A stretch of DNA of 64,000 nucleotides from contig CM043878.1 in assembly GCA_023846275.1 (NCBI GenBank), forward strand, positions 11,973,501-12,037,500. Reading direction: 5' to 3'. Source of the stretch: Vanilla planifolia. Lineage: Eukaryota > Streptophyta > Magnoliopsida > Asparagales > Orchidaceae. Below the pieces are notes generated by a model that worked only from the letters and a program-made list of their open reading frames with translations, was not told the origin of the DNA and ran no database searches. Positions within the stretch are counted from its first letter, which is position 1. Every line of letters starts with the position of its first letter. Shown here in pieces: positions 1-14,200 of the stretch. A program made the translations under genes and the position numbers.

Positions 1-169
1 TCTTACAAGTAATTTGTACAAATTATTATATGCAAACTTATTTATCGAATCTAATTCAATCTTAATTTTTCTTGTTTTTTATTTAACCTTTCTTTTCAAT
101 TAATAAATATCTTGTTTTTTCTTTAATGGCTTTTATTCTCGACATCCCAATCTCATATATTCTGGCATC

Positions 170-890
170 CATCATATTGATCACCATATCATAGAGCAAA
201 TAGTAGTCAATAGATCACACAATAAATGACTATATATATACAATCACTATATATCTCAACTATTATATCATACAATAATTTATATATATATATATACATC
301 ATCATTATATATCTCAAAACATTAAATCACAAAACAAATGGTAGCTACCAAATCACATACCAAATGATAGCTCCTGATCACATAATAAGAAGCTCAATCA
401 TTAAGGTCTAATGCCATTAGTATTAATATCGCCAAATCACACGACAAGTGGTAGTTACTAAATCACACAATAAATGATATATATATATACATCATCACTA
501 TAGATCTCAGTCACCATATCACACAACAAGTAGTGGCTATCAAATCACATAGCAAGTGATAGTTTTTGATTATATAGTAAGTAGTCCAATCATTGAGGTT
601 CGATGTTAGTGGTATCAATACCACTAAGTCATATATCAAGCAGTAATCATCGGTCGCACAATAAGTGACATTTATATTTGCATCATCACTATAAACCTTA
701 ATGTCAGATATTATTATGAGCAGTGATCACTAGATTACACAGCAAATGATAACTTTTGATCACACGATAAGATAGTTCAAGCATCAAGATTTGATGCTAA
801 TGATACTAATATTATCAGATCACATAATAAGCGGTAGTCGCCAAACTACATACAAACGATAGCTACTATATCACACAACAAGTGACATTA
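170..890. repeat. Diverged tandem repeat, period about 192 bp
   Basis: The landmark catcatca(c/t)tata recurs at 297, 490 and 681, giving steps of 193 and 191 bp. An earlier partial copy starts near 170. Each unit carries several shorter motifs of the form aatcacacaacaagtgatag, so there is also a sub-period of roughly 30-40 bp. Copies have drifted but align along their length. It lies about 1.4 kb upstream of the MOS14 start codon. No coding potential is seen. It could be a small satellite block or the tandem region of an unidentified transposon. Confidence 0.75.
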
Positions 891-2279
891 TGGGAAAAAG
901 ACACAAGAGAAATACATTTTTCAACATTACTGATTCTTAATAGGATGTTAGGCTTAAAACCAAATTTTTTTTATTTATTTTCTTTTTCTCTATCTTTAAC
1001 GTATCACATAAGGATCTTCATATATAAATCAATTTTTTTTCAATTGTGAACATATATATGCATATCATTTAATGTATTCCACACAATATGTTTAATATTA
1101 ATTTTCTTACCTTTTTTTTATTACTTGCAAATAATAATACATAAAGTTCACTTTATAATATTAATCATAAATAAATATAAATGCTTGCATAAGTTATGTC
1201 ATGTTACTCATATCAATATTTGTGACGTTTTGTTTCACTATGTTGACTTATTATTTTATTGGACGATCCATTTCTAACCCAAGTGAGTTTTTTTTTTCTT
1301 AGCGTTTTTCAACTTCTTATGACTATGGAGTTAGATATAAAACTCAAAATATTTTATTTATAGTCAATGTGAGACTATTTCTTTACGTTTACTTTCTCTT
1401 AGAAGTTTGTTATGAGCCACTCCTTACCTGATAATTCCTCTCCTTAAAACAACGCTTCATGATAACTCCTCTACCTCTTCAATCTGGTGTGTTAAGGGTC
1501 CACAAGCTTTCATATAGTATGAATATCTAATCTTATTATGTGAAAATATTGTTCTCTTAGGTTACATCATTTTGTTTTAAGTAAATTTTTTTTTCAAAAG
1601 ATGTGTTAACATCATAAACCTTTTTAAATAGATGTATTTGAGAATACTTCTATAGAGACTAAACTGACTTTTGAATCTAGAACTCTCAAATTTAAGAATA
1701 TTCCTAATGTGTCTCTCATGTCAAGTTATTTGTCCTATGCATTTGGATAATAATGCACCTCTAATATATGAGAGGGCCTTAGCATGACTCTTGTAAACTA
1801 TTTTATTTGTTAGATGTTATGTTGGTTTATCTTCTATATATTTTTAATATAAATTTTATTATTCTTTTATGCCTATTGTATTGAGAACATTATGCATGAT
1901 GCTTTTTTACATGCTTATATATTTATGTAGACAACAGATGGTGAATCACATGCAAAAAAATATTTGTGTACCATCTTTTGTGATTTTTTTGTTGTGGTGA
2001 TCACACATAAGATATTTCACCATCTTTTTTGCTTATATTTAACTAATAAAAAATTAAATGAAATACATGTCTATTTTAATTAAAAAAATATAAATTAAGT
2101 TTATTTTTAACATTTTTTTTGTAATTCTTATCAATACTAATAAAAGAAAAGTCCAACGTAACAAAATATTTAAAACGTCCGTTTACAAGTAAAAACACAT
2201 GATAAAAAAAGGTCGAACGAAGAAACCCTTGTGAGCTGCCTCCGGGAAGAAGGAAGAGGAAAATCCTTTCCACGGAGCA
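891..2279 (+). promoter_or_regulatory. AT-rich 5' flank and presumed promoter of the MOS14 gene
   Basis: No gene is seen. The stretch is AT-rich with T and A runs. The last 80 bases or so before the ATG turn purine-rich and less AT-rich, as expected of a 5' leader, but no transcription start can be fixed by eye. The ATG at 2280 sits in a good plant context, with G at +4. Confidence 0.35.
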
Positions 2280-5200
2280 ATGGAACTACAGAATAGCGTG
2301 AAAGAGGCGCTAACGGCTCTTTACCACCATCCCGAAGACGCTGTTCGTACCCAAGCTGATCGCTGGCTCCAAGATTTCCAGCACACAATCGACGCTTGGC
2401 AGGTGCGTCACCTCTCTTTCTCTCTTGCCCGTTCCTCCTCTTTTCTCTCATTGGCTTTGGACGGAAGCTGCCTATTTTTTTGATCTTATGAATTTTTCTT
2501 GGTCTATTTTCTGTTTTAGATGGTGTCAGTGTTTTCTAGCAATTGAAATATATATTTTGATTAGGGCTTTTTACTCTAGGCTTTAATGTGCTAGAGCGAA
2601 GCAATCTACTGCATTGTTTCTGTTTCATTCTTCGTGAAACATTTAATGTGGTATATGTTTTTTAGAGGGGTTTATGTTTAAAATTAAATTTACTGTTGGG
2701 GCTTATCCGTGATGTCATTGTTTGGAAAGGAAAATATTTGTTGGATGGAAGTGTCATAATCTTTGCGTCAGTTGTTTATCAATGATGGTCAAGGGGAGTG
2801 AACTGACGCCACTAGTGGAGTGACTGACGAAGCTCTTACTTATCTGGAGCTGGTGGTGGTTGAGAGGTACATAAAAGCTCCGGTTGAAAATAGGAAAAAG
2901 TAGCCCAGAAATGCAGGTTGAAATGGGAGGGGCAAAACTTAAAGGAAGATAGTCGATTCCTGAGGTGTTTTAAAAACATGAAAATATTAGCTCTGTGGGA
3001 TCTAAGAGACTGAAAATTTCATCTTAATATGATGTGGTTTAGTGGGGACAGACTTAGTAATGATTGTCACCAAAAAAACCTCATTAGGTCTTTCTTTATT
3101 GTTTTATTTTATGTTTTTTAAATAATCGCTTACCTTATTTTAATCACATCAAGTTGAGTTAATTTGGATTTTCAGTTTCTAGAATCAAGAATTGATCTAT
3201 TATAGCTAGCTCCCAATTTTGTGACTTAGTAGTTTGGTTTTTGGTCGGTTCTCAATTCTTTGGTTATTTTTGCACACCCTTAGTTGTGCGTCTAAATCCA
3301 GTCCATGAACTACTACAAGATAATATGTCATATATAGCATATATAGTTTTTGAACACTACAAAACTATGGGAATGTATAATAGTTCTCTATCAAAATTCA
3401 ATAGCAGATAAAGTTTCTAAAAGTTCTAGTGAGCTATGTTGAGGCTGCAAAGCTATCACATTAGACGGGCTCTCTAACTTTTGATAATAGTGTTGGCATA
3501 ATCGACAATTGGACCAATCTTAGATGAAATTTAAGAAGAGGTTTTTGTGTGGTCTTCACGTGTCTCAGAAGGCCTTATAAATATAAATCTTGTTAGATGC
3601 AACATTAAATCTTGAAATTCAAAGAGTGTTTTTGGTCTTATCAAGTGTCTCAAGATAAGTACCACTTTAAATAATCTCTGCTCATTGTAGCTTATATGGG
3701 CTTGTCTCAACCACTTTTTAATAAGATAAGGGGGATTAGCTTGCTTGCTCCTTACTTTTGGGAAACTTTACATGAAATGCTTTAAGGGAATTCTCATATT
3801 TAATGTGTTGGTTGAAGTACTTCTTTATTGGTTTGTTTATTTTTTAGTTTTTGAATGCTTTCATTTAGCCATTTTTATCAAGATGTCTAACTCAAGTGCT
3901 CACATGTCCTTATTTCCTTTAATCAATTTGGAAGAATTTTCCATTCTCATTGAGGGACATTTGGACTATGAGGAAAATTTGCTCTATTGGGAGCATCACT
4001 TTAGCTATAGATGAGGGGGGAAAAAATTTCTAATGTCTTGGTGGATGGAATCATGCAATATGTCTAGAGAATGACCAATAGCTTGTCCATCCATTTTATT
4101 TTCCTCTTATCTTGTGGTGGCTTAAGGATCTTGAGTAGTGTCTTTTTGGTGTTTTGAGTTTGTTCATTGGTCTGTATCTGGCTGATCAAGGTGAATTTCA
4201 TTTGTGTTTGGAGAGATCTATAAAATTTTTATGGTCCTCAACTCGGAACATGCCAATGTTTTTAACAATGATGGCTATTGGTACTTCAAACTTTTAGAAG
4301 GTATCTATATATAGAAATATTCTTATCTGGATGATGGTTTGCTCAACCACTAGTTCAACGTCAATTCCATTCTTGAAGTGATTGACTATGACGAACAAGT
4401 GCTTTCAACCCTTATTATCATTGGGAAGGGAGTTTGGAGTTCTCATGTCCTTAACAATGAAGGGACATAAGCGTTTGATGGACATCAAGATTCTAGTCGA
4501 TTGGCTAGGGGGGACTTAAGTATGCTTGGCATCGATGGTAGTAGCAAGAAAAGGCTTGTTCCTTCTAAATCATTTTGGCTTCTTTGGTAGGAGGCAGCCA
4601 TTTCGATGCAAGTTGCTCTTGCATATCCTTAGATCTAGCTTTGATGCTAACAGCTTCAGAATTGTTATTAGCTTGAATTATATTTTAATAACTTTCTTTC
4701 TCATCCATGGGTGAATATTCATGTCCAAGGACTCCATGTTGGTAATATCTTCTCTTTTGTTATCATTTCCTGTACCCATTTGTCGTTCCATTTTATCTTT
4801 CTTCTATTATCTCTCGTCCTGCTCACTCTATTCATATTCTTTCCAATCTCTCTTTACTTATACCCTACAAACTAGGTGGCTTGAACTTCTTAACATTAAG
4901 AATCCCTATGATGTAGAAAGTTGGTGATAATTATGCCATTCATGATTTGTTTTTTAGTGTAGAAATGGTAAAAGAAAAGGTTCTCTAGTTTAGGAATTTA
5001 AATAGAATTGGAGATGTACTTAGAGTAGGTTCATAAGGTTCTTTGATGTATTGCTAATGTAGTTGATCATTTTTTTGATGTTATTGTATTCCTAAACCAG
5101 AAAGATGTTGGCGATGATTTGTCGCGATAGAGGTAAAGAATTCTCCTTTTTGTGGGCTATGAAGGATAGGTGCCGTGAAATATATCTTTTACTTCTAAAT

Positions 5201-8200
5201 GGCTTGCTTACTTTTCTTTGTCCATTCAATCTTTCCTTGTGCACAAGAAAGCTTTAGAGATTGAGATGAAGTAATTTTCCAATCGAGATTGGAATAGCTT
5301 AAGCTAGCAATCCTTCAAGCTAACTTTTGAACTTGTCTTGTTCTTGGAAAAGGCATGTTGACTAAACCTTGAGTGGTTAAACCTCTTTTTTTGACTCCAA
5401 GAAGCCTAAGAACTTCCCAAATGAAGTTCTTAGTGTGCATTTGAGGGCATTGAGCCACGTTTGTTTGTGCTTGAAGGTCTCAGGTTTCTCCGTGATTCCT
5501 TGTTAGTTGTCTTGGAAGATATGGCTTTTAATGAGTAGATCATCCACTTGCACCTCTAGTTTCCCCCAATTTGGTTGTGAAAAATGTTATTAACTTTCTT
5601 TTATGAGGCACAATTACATTTTTAATGCCAAATTGCATAACCTTGTAAAAACATGCCTACATTAGTAATAAGGGTCAACTTATCCGTATTGTTCTCATTC
5701 ATTCTAACTTGATGGTGCCCCTGAGAAGATGTCCAAGAATTTATGGTATTGGAATCTTGTGGTCAATTTTAACTCATCAATTTGAGGTAATGGGCATGAT
5801 TATTTAGGACAAGCAATGTTTGATTGGTGAAGTTGATGCAAGTTCGTTATTTTCTATTAGCTTTCTTTATGTATACTTGATTTTGCTAATTAATCTGGGT
5901 ACTGGGTAGGCTAGATGATTAGGGTTAGATTAATTGAACCCAAAGTTCATTCCTAGCAGATCAGCGATGATATCGATGTCCATATGGGTCAAACCTCTAG
6001 AGTTGTCTTTTCTTATATTGGGATATTATAAACTTGCTCTACAGTACCTCATTCATTGGAAAAAATCTAGATTGATGTTTGGACTATTAATATGGAGTGA
6101 ACTTCCTTTGTGTGAATTTGTATGCGAGTAGACCTCATGGCTTCACTCTCTTCTGGTATTTGGTTGGAGGGAAGGTTTGGGCTAACTTTTCAACATTTTG
6201 AGTACAAAGCCTTCCAATTATATGTTTTGATTATAGTAAGATAAGCCACTTCATTGGACTCTATAAAAATGACTAATCTATTATCCCAACTATCACGAAG
6301 AACATTACCAACATTGCTCAAGATTGCTGCAGCTACCCACACATAGGTGGGCAGAACTGAGAATTAAACTACTTATTCATTGTATAAATTCACTTTTAAC
6401 CTTCCTGTCGAGGAAAGTACTCAAGAGAATCTAGTCCCTACTAGGTCATTGGATGATAGTACAGCCCATGTGTTGACGATATGTCTGACCCATTAGGAAA
6501 GGTGAGTAGGGCGAGTTCTCTTGTACATCTGGCAATACTAACAAGGATCCAGCAAAACACCAAGATTTGGACAATCGTGCTCCAACAATTAACATTAATA
6601 CCCAACTCGTAATAGTAGGTTCAACTATAATGGAGACTTGTGTAGAACTAGATTCTCTAACCACCATCTCTTGGGAGCCCCACATTATTGATCATGAACT
6701 TTGGTGTTGAAGATCCTGAACTAGACATTCTGGAAGTTTATTCAGATGGAATGACAGAGCACAATCATTCCAAACTTTTTTGTTTTTTTTTAATAATGCA
6801 GATTTCTATGGGGTATTTCTCTTCTTTTTTCTTTCCTCAGTTTTTCCTTGCCTACTTTTGTAGTAGTTTAATTTTGTTTCTCTAGTAAAGGATTGTTCAA
6901 GATGACAACATTCATCTACTTGAATAAAACGCTCTCGGTTTGGGTTCCTTTCTCCTGTTCTTGGCATTTCATGAGTTTTACTAGTACGAGCCTCTTCATC
7001 TTTTTCTTGATTCGATTCATACAATTTGTTATGTACTTTCTTTCAATTCTACTAGTAATACTTGTCTTCTTTTAGTCTACGCCTTGATAGGCAATCATAC
7101 AAAATGAATAATTGTGTCATCTTAGTTTGATAATCTTTTTGATTGGGTAGGTCTTTCAGTTTGTTTGAACCATATGCCTCACTTCGTTCAGATGTACAAT
7201 TCTTCGATTGTGTCTGAAATTCTCTTGGCCTTTATCTTTTGCTAGATTGATCGCACTTTATTTGGTATGACGTGCCGTTTCATATCGAATGGCATGTGGT
7301 GTTGTTAATTGTTGTAGGTCATCGTGCCAATCCTTTTTCTATTCACTTCAGTTCATTCCGATTAGTTGATTGTTTTACTTATGCCTTTTTAAAATTGTTT
7401 GAGTTTGAATTCCTTATCTACCTTGTTTGTTTGTCTCTTCTACTCAGTAGCCATTCGTGCAATACGAAACATGTCATGATACTATAAAAACTTGTAGCTA
7501 TTCAATTGTGTTTGTATTTGTCCAAGTACTATAGCTTCTCTACTCTTATCGAACTAGTACGTGATGTTACGGCCCATAATCACTTATCAGCTAAGTCGAA
7601 TGCTTAATCGGCCTTATTTATGTATCTCTTTTTCTCAGTCGCCAATTGCATTTACGAAACATGTGATCATACTGTACAGTCTTGTGGCTGGCCAACTTTG
7701 CTTGTCATCCTCTATGTACTATCGTTACTCTTTTATTACCTCACTAGTACGACATGCTATGCTCAATACTTGCTTATTGACAAAGTCCAAACTCATTGTT
7801 GGCCTTGTTTGTGTACCCCTCTTGCTCAGTCGCTATTCATATAGTACGAAACGTATGATTATATTGTAAGAAGTTGTAGCTATGCAATTTTGTTCATTAT
7901 CATCTGTGTATTACCACTTCTCTACTCTTATTGAATTAATGCGCGATGTGAGGCTTCTTAATCCCTTCTCATCTTCCAGTTCCGAACTACTTATTGGCCG
8001 AGTCTATGTTTCCTCTCTACTCTGTTGCCAGTTGTATGGTACGAAACCTCTAGCCATACTATACAAAGTCTCAATTTAGTGTATGGTATGGGCAGCATGG
8101 ACTAATTGTATAGTATGATATTGTTTATCGTACTGTATGATTATTATCTTTTACATGCTTGGGCTGTTAACAGAAAATCATAGCTAGCATTCCAATGCAA

Positions 8201-11200
8201 GCAGCAGTTTTTCATGCAATTTATTATGAAACATTGGTGAATTTTTATTCAACGCTATACGGAAAGGATGAGGGAAAGCTGGTTTGGTTGCTGAAAATTT
8301 GTTAACTGCAATTTATTGCAGCTCTTCAGCTTGGTGCAATCTGTAATTTTCGGGAATGGGACTGTCTTCAAGATGCATTGCAATAACTCTTTCTTTACGT
8401 GAATTGTTATTTGGCCTGCTCGCATATTGATCAGACTACTAAACTGCAGCATTGCTCAAAACTACCTTGGATTCGGCTTACCTATGGATTCCACCCTAGC
8501 AGCAAATGGTCTAGATTTCCAAACTGAACCTAGATTGAATGGAATGGATGATGCTGCATTATCTGAAATGAATAGGTATTGGAGCCTGATCAATGACTTT
8601 GTCCAGCACACGGTTCTAGTACTCCAGCTTCTTCATTTTTGCTGTCACCATTGGAACGTCTCATGCATCCAAAAATCAGCAAGACTGATTATAAGAACGG
8701 AATTTGGAAGGTCCTTTGATTGCAAGTTACAGCAAAAGCCCAACTGAACAAGGAGGGGTGCTTGCTTTTGGTTTCGCTTTCTTTCAACCAATTGTATGAA
8801 ATGATTGCTTTTTTAGCGTGGAATATCCATGGCATTTAGTCTTTCAGATCACAAACTTACGGCACATTGTAAGGGAATATAAGATATTTGGTGTTGCATT
8901 GCTTGAATCCAGAGCTGAGAAATTCAGCTGTCGGGATTCTGATAGACTGCTTGGACATAACTGGGACTTTTTTTCTCAACCTGCTGCTGGATTCTCAGGT
9001 GGCATTGTCATATTGTGGAGGGACTTGGTGCAGCTTGAGGTGCTTGACCATTCTCCACAGGTTATTACCTTTTTAAATTAATACAAAAGGCTTTCAAACT
9101 AGACTCCGCCATGTTTTTTATGCTTCAAAAGACCATATCATTAGGACTGCCTGGAATCAAATCAGAAGAACTGCTGCTTTTAGGGGACTGCTGTTGGTAA
9201 CCAACAATTTTAATGCAATTCTTGCTCAAGAGGAAAAGAAAAGTGGGAAAAAGTTCAGTTTTGGCAGTCCCTAAGAAGAATTTGCAAATTATAAAAGAGA
9301 ATTGGACCTGTGCAACCTTGGATTTATTGGGAACAGATTCACCTGGTGCAATAATAAAGAGGGCAACACACGAGTTTATGAAAGGCTTGTTAGATCCTTG
9401 AATATCATTGGCCTTCCCTTGTTGACAATTCCTCGGCTTGGGTTTGATCATTGGCCTTTGATCAAAATTTAGAACTTCTACCTTGGAAAAACTAAGAGAA
9501 GATTTCAATATGATAACATGTGGCTGTCTTTCCCCAGGAATTGTCAATGCAGCATGGCAAAGGGAAGCTAAAGGCTAGCCCAAATGAGCATCCTATGTAT
9601 CAAGGCTTTGAAAAGCTGGAGTATGAAGGAAATTGGCAATGTTTTGCAAAAGCCTGATGCCTTGGAATGTGAAATACAGGAGCTTCAATTGAAAGAGCCT
9701 CAACCTGAATTATCTACTCAGGAGCATGCCTGTTTGGCAATCCAAATTTCTGAATATAATAAAGCAAAGTCTTTGGAGGAGGCTTGGTGGTGGCAATGCT
9801 CTAAGCTTAGTTGGGCTAATCTTGGGGATCAAAATACATGGTTCTTTCATGTGATTGCTACAAACAAGTTCAGAAATAATTACATCCACCAATTGAAGGA
9901 TAGTGAAGTCCATAGAATCACCTCTCAGACAACTATGCATGAGTGCATTATTCAATTTTTTAAAGTCAAATGGTGCCTTCCTTCTACCTATTTGAGCCAA
10001 TTCATTGATTTTATTCCCTAATGGACTCTTACGAGTGAGCAAACTGCTGCTTTTATAGCTCCATTTACTAATGAGGAGACTAAAATACTTGTGTTTTCTA
10101 TTAAGAACAATAAGGCTCTAGGTATTGATAGAATTTCTAGTGAATTCATACATGGATATCGGGGAATCACTAATGTTGATATGATCAAGATAGTCTGTTA
10201 GTTTTTTGATGAAGAGTGCATGCCTCATAGATGGAAGGATACACTAATTGTTTTGATTTCTAAAATTTAGGAGCCTCTAAGTTAGAGTTGTTTAGACCAA
10301 TTAGTTTGTGTAATGTTATATACAAAGTTGTTACCAAAGTTATGGTTGTTCGCCTTTAGCCTGCCCTCCTTGACATTATTGCACAAGAACAAAATGCATT
10401 TGTCTCAGGTTGAGTTATTTTTGATTATTTTTTTTGCTTAGGAAATGGTTCGTTGCATGCACTGTTCCATATCAAAGGTGGGACTCATAGCCTTAAAAAT
10501 CGACATTGACAAGACATATGACAAATTCAGGTGGGATTTTGTTCTTTTTATGTGTCATATTGAACGAAACTTGATCAAGCCGATGAGAGATGAAGACCAA
10601 GAGGATTTTATATACAAACAAAGAATTGTACAGTTGAACGAAGTGAGGCGTATAGTTAAAATAGATTAAGAGACATGCTCAGTCAGAAGGATTATAGGAC
10701 CAGGATGATACAGTTTGTTTTGTATGATTACCTACCAGGTTACAAAGTAAGAGGAGAGATGTACGACTAGTAAACTTGTACGAAAGTAGATAACAAAGTT
10801 TACAAATTGAACTAAGAATGAGGTAGAGAGGCTCGTACTTCTATGAGCCACAGAATCGAGGAGTACGAGATTAAGAATAGGAGGAAGGAATCCAAATTGA
10901 GAGGGTTTTGTCTAAGTACGACGGTGTTGTCATCTTGTACGATCCCATAGCAGAGTATAAAAAATGAAGCTATTGCAGAAGTACACAAGACAAAAACAAG
11001 GAAAGAGAAAAGAAGAGGTACCTCATAGAAATTTGCTTCACTTAGAAAAATGTAAAGGCTTGGAATGATTGCGATCGACCATTCTATTCGAATAAACTTT
11101 CAGAATGTTCAGTTCAAGATCTTCATGCCAACGTTCATGATTGGCAATGTGGGGCTCCCAAGAGAGAGGGATTGGGGAATTTACTTTTGGACAGGTCTCT

Positions 11201-14200
11201 ATTATAATTGAACCTATTATTGCTGTTGGGTATTAATGTTGATTGTTTGAGTGCGATTGTTCAAATCTTGGTGTTTTGTTGGGGTCTTGTTGGTATTGTT
11301 AGATGTACAGGAGGACTTGCTTTACTCACCTTTCTCATTCATGGTTGGGGGTGGGACAAGTTGTCGATGCATCGGCTGTACTGCCATCCAGGGACGTAAA
11401 GCATTGAGGTCCGAGTTCTTTTGAGTGCTTTCTTCACCAAGAATGTTAAAGGTAAATTTATGTAAGGGCTGGACTTCTCAGTTTTGTGCATCTGTGTGTG
11501 GGGAGTTGCAACGACCTTGGGTTGAATGTTGGTGATGTTCTTCATGGTAGTTAGGGCCATGGATTGGTCATGCTTATTGGGCCCAGTGAAGTGGCCTTCC
11601 TTATCGTAATCAAAACATATAATTGTGAGGCATTTGTATTCAAAACATTAAAATGTTAGCCCAAGTCTTCCCTCCAGCCAAATTCTAGATGAGAGTGGAG
11701 TTGAGAGTTCTGTTCGCACACAAATTTGTGCAAAGGAGGTCCTCTCCATATCAGTAGTTTGATCGACAATCTGGACTGGATCTCCAATGAATGAGGCAAT
11801 GCAGAGCAAGTTTACAGTATCCCAATAAAGTGAAGACAACTTTGGAAGTTTGACCGATATGGGTGTTGACATGATTGTTGATATGTTAAGAATGAACTCT
11901 GAGGTCCATTTATCTAACCCCAATACTTGTTCACAAAAAAGGGGCCTGATCATCTAGCTTGTTCAATACTCATATTGACTAGCACATCAAGTATCCATAA
12001 AGAAAACCAATGGAAAGTGATGAGCTTGCATCATCTTCACTAATTTCAACACTATAGTTCCTGCTTATTACCTATTTCTAGCTTGTATTGTTTTTGAATT
12101 GGAGCGCCTCATTCGATAGTACCTTTGGTGTGGCTTGAATGATGACCATAATGGGATTCATTATGTCAACTGGGATCTTGCTATATGAACCTTGGTGATT
12201 GTATTTTAGCGATTGGCCAATATTTATTCAAGTTATTAGCCAAAGGTGGAGAACTTGAAAAAACATGGGTCACACTCGCCCTCATACTGGGACACTATTA
12301 TTGGTTGAAAGAGGGATTTTTTTTACCCCTCTAACATACCCTTGAGGAAGGAGCAATTTTCTTAACTATTCTTGAGTGTTAGAAAACTTTGAGGATTGTT
12401 GGTGTGGATGAATCAAGGATCAACAGTTGAAGCTTAGGGGGAACAATGTTGATCATTGGTATTAATGCCTTAAGAATTCCACCATTTTGTTGTAGGGAGC
12501 AACCACTAAAAGAAACATGCATACTTTTGCATTTGACTATTGCTAGTATGGGTTGTGTAATTTGTCTTCCAATAGTGTCTTATTGAGTCTCAAGAGCTGC
12601 ACAAAACTTGATAGGGGGACAATGCTAGATGAAATTCATGTTGAGCGAGTCATCCTTGTGTCTTAGGTCTTGTAATCTTCATAAAATGCAGGTTTCAAAT
12701 ATTGTTATAATCCTCATAAGTTGTAGTGGACTTGTTACCAAAACTACTAATGGATAAGCACCCACCCCCTTTGTTTTTGGCATCCTAGTAGTTGAAGTTA
12801 TGTTTTGGTACTCTTTCTTTCAATTAATGTGCCTTGAGACATCTTGCTTTGTTTACATTTGGTACTTGCATATGTTAAATGATATTGGAATGATGAAATA
12901 ATATGTTTTGTTTAATATTATATGCAATTTTGTGACATCTTCTCTTGTTGATATTTAGCCTTATTCCTTTGCATCGTTACTGTCCCCATTTTTTAGTATT
13001 GTGCTCTTGTTCTCTATGTTGTGAAACACTTGATGGGGCTCAACCATTATTGTAGTAAGTTATAAACATATTATAACATTGAATCGGCATGCTGAGATGG
13101 CCATGGATATATTTCTTTTGCCATAACTTCATTTTGGATGCTTTTTACAAAAGATTCATTATCCTGTTTACTTTCATATTTATCATTGTCTTAATTTCAA
13201 GTTCTATTTATGCCATCTAGTGTTCTATTGTGATATACTTGTGTAGGTCTCTGATAATTTACTCCATGATGCTGGCAGCAATATAGAGACGCTTATTTTT
13301 TGTTCCCAAACTCTGAGGAGCAAGGTAAATGCATCGTTTGGGCAAAACTATGGCAAGGTTTATGTAAGTTGGTTATACTTCTCCCTATTATTTGCTATGT
13401 TTTTAGGTACAAAGGGATTTTGAAGAGTTGCCTTCAGAAGCATTTCGACCTTTACGAGACTCTTTATACGTGAGTTTAATATTTTCATGATAACGTGACT
13501 TTTTTTAGATGTAGTTTGCTTTTGTTAAATTGTTCTTTTGTTGTCGTATTTTCATTCTTTACTATTGGATGAGTTTCTTGATTATCATTATTTTTGGCGT
13601 GTTATTGAAGTCTTCTGCATTTTCAAGTATTGTAGTTATCTTATGTCCATGTATTAACATTGGAGACTGAAAGCTTAGCAATTGTATCTAGCATATGATT
13701 GCATGCATGATCCGTGTTTGTTGCACATATCCTTATAGGATGTGTACCTTATGCCATTGAGATTTTGGAAGGTGTGATCTTGAAGATGGAATTTAGGAAA
13801 AAAATTGAATTTTGAATATGAATTGGAGCATGAACAAATTTACCTTTGAATCATTGATCATCTCACTTTAGTAGACATAGGTTCGTAGAAGATCAATTAG
13901 AAGAATGAAAAAGATAGAGATAATTGCAATAGGAGAAAATATGAGAAGTAGATTAAAAGCTTTTGGATTATCTCAATGCAATCTACTAGCTAAATCAAAG
14001 GTTAAGGAAAGTTTTATCCTTGTTAGCTCCTAAGAAAGCCTTTTATTGATCATTTTGTTAGGGGCTTAGAAATTTGTAACAAGTCCCATGATATATATCT
14101 ATCTCTTAGAAATAAAAAAGATCCTCTTTTGGTAAGAAAATTAGAGAAGTTTAGATGTGTCCCATTGAGCTCTTTTCAAATCTATCCCTAGTGTCTTTTC

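Noticed and set aside
170..890. CRISPR-like array
   Set aside because: The repeats are long and diverged, with no alternation of short constant repeats and unique spacers, and this is plant nuclear DNA.
7272..8079. Several overlapping plus-strand open frames of 65-106 codons
   Set aside because: They follow the 190-bp tandem repeat; the openness is periodic, not coding.
9584..10021. 145-codon open frame as a separate gene
   Set aside because: It is the linker of LINE ORF2 between endonuclease and RT.
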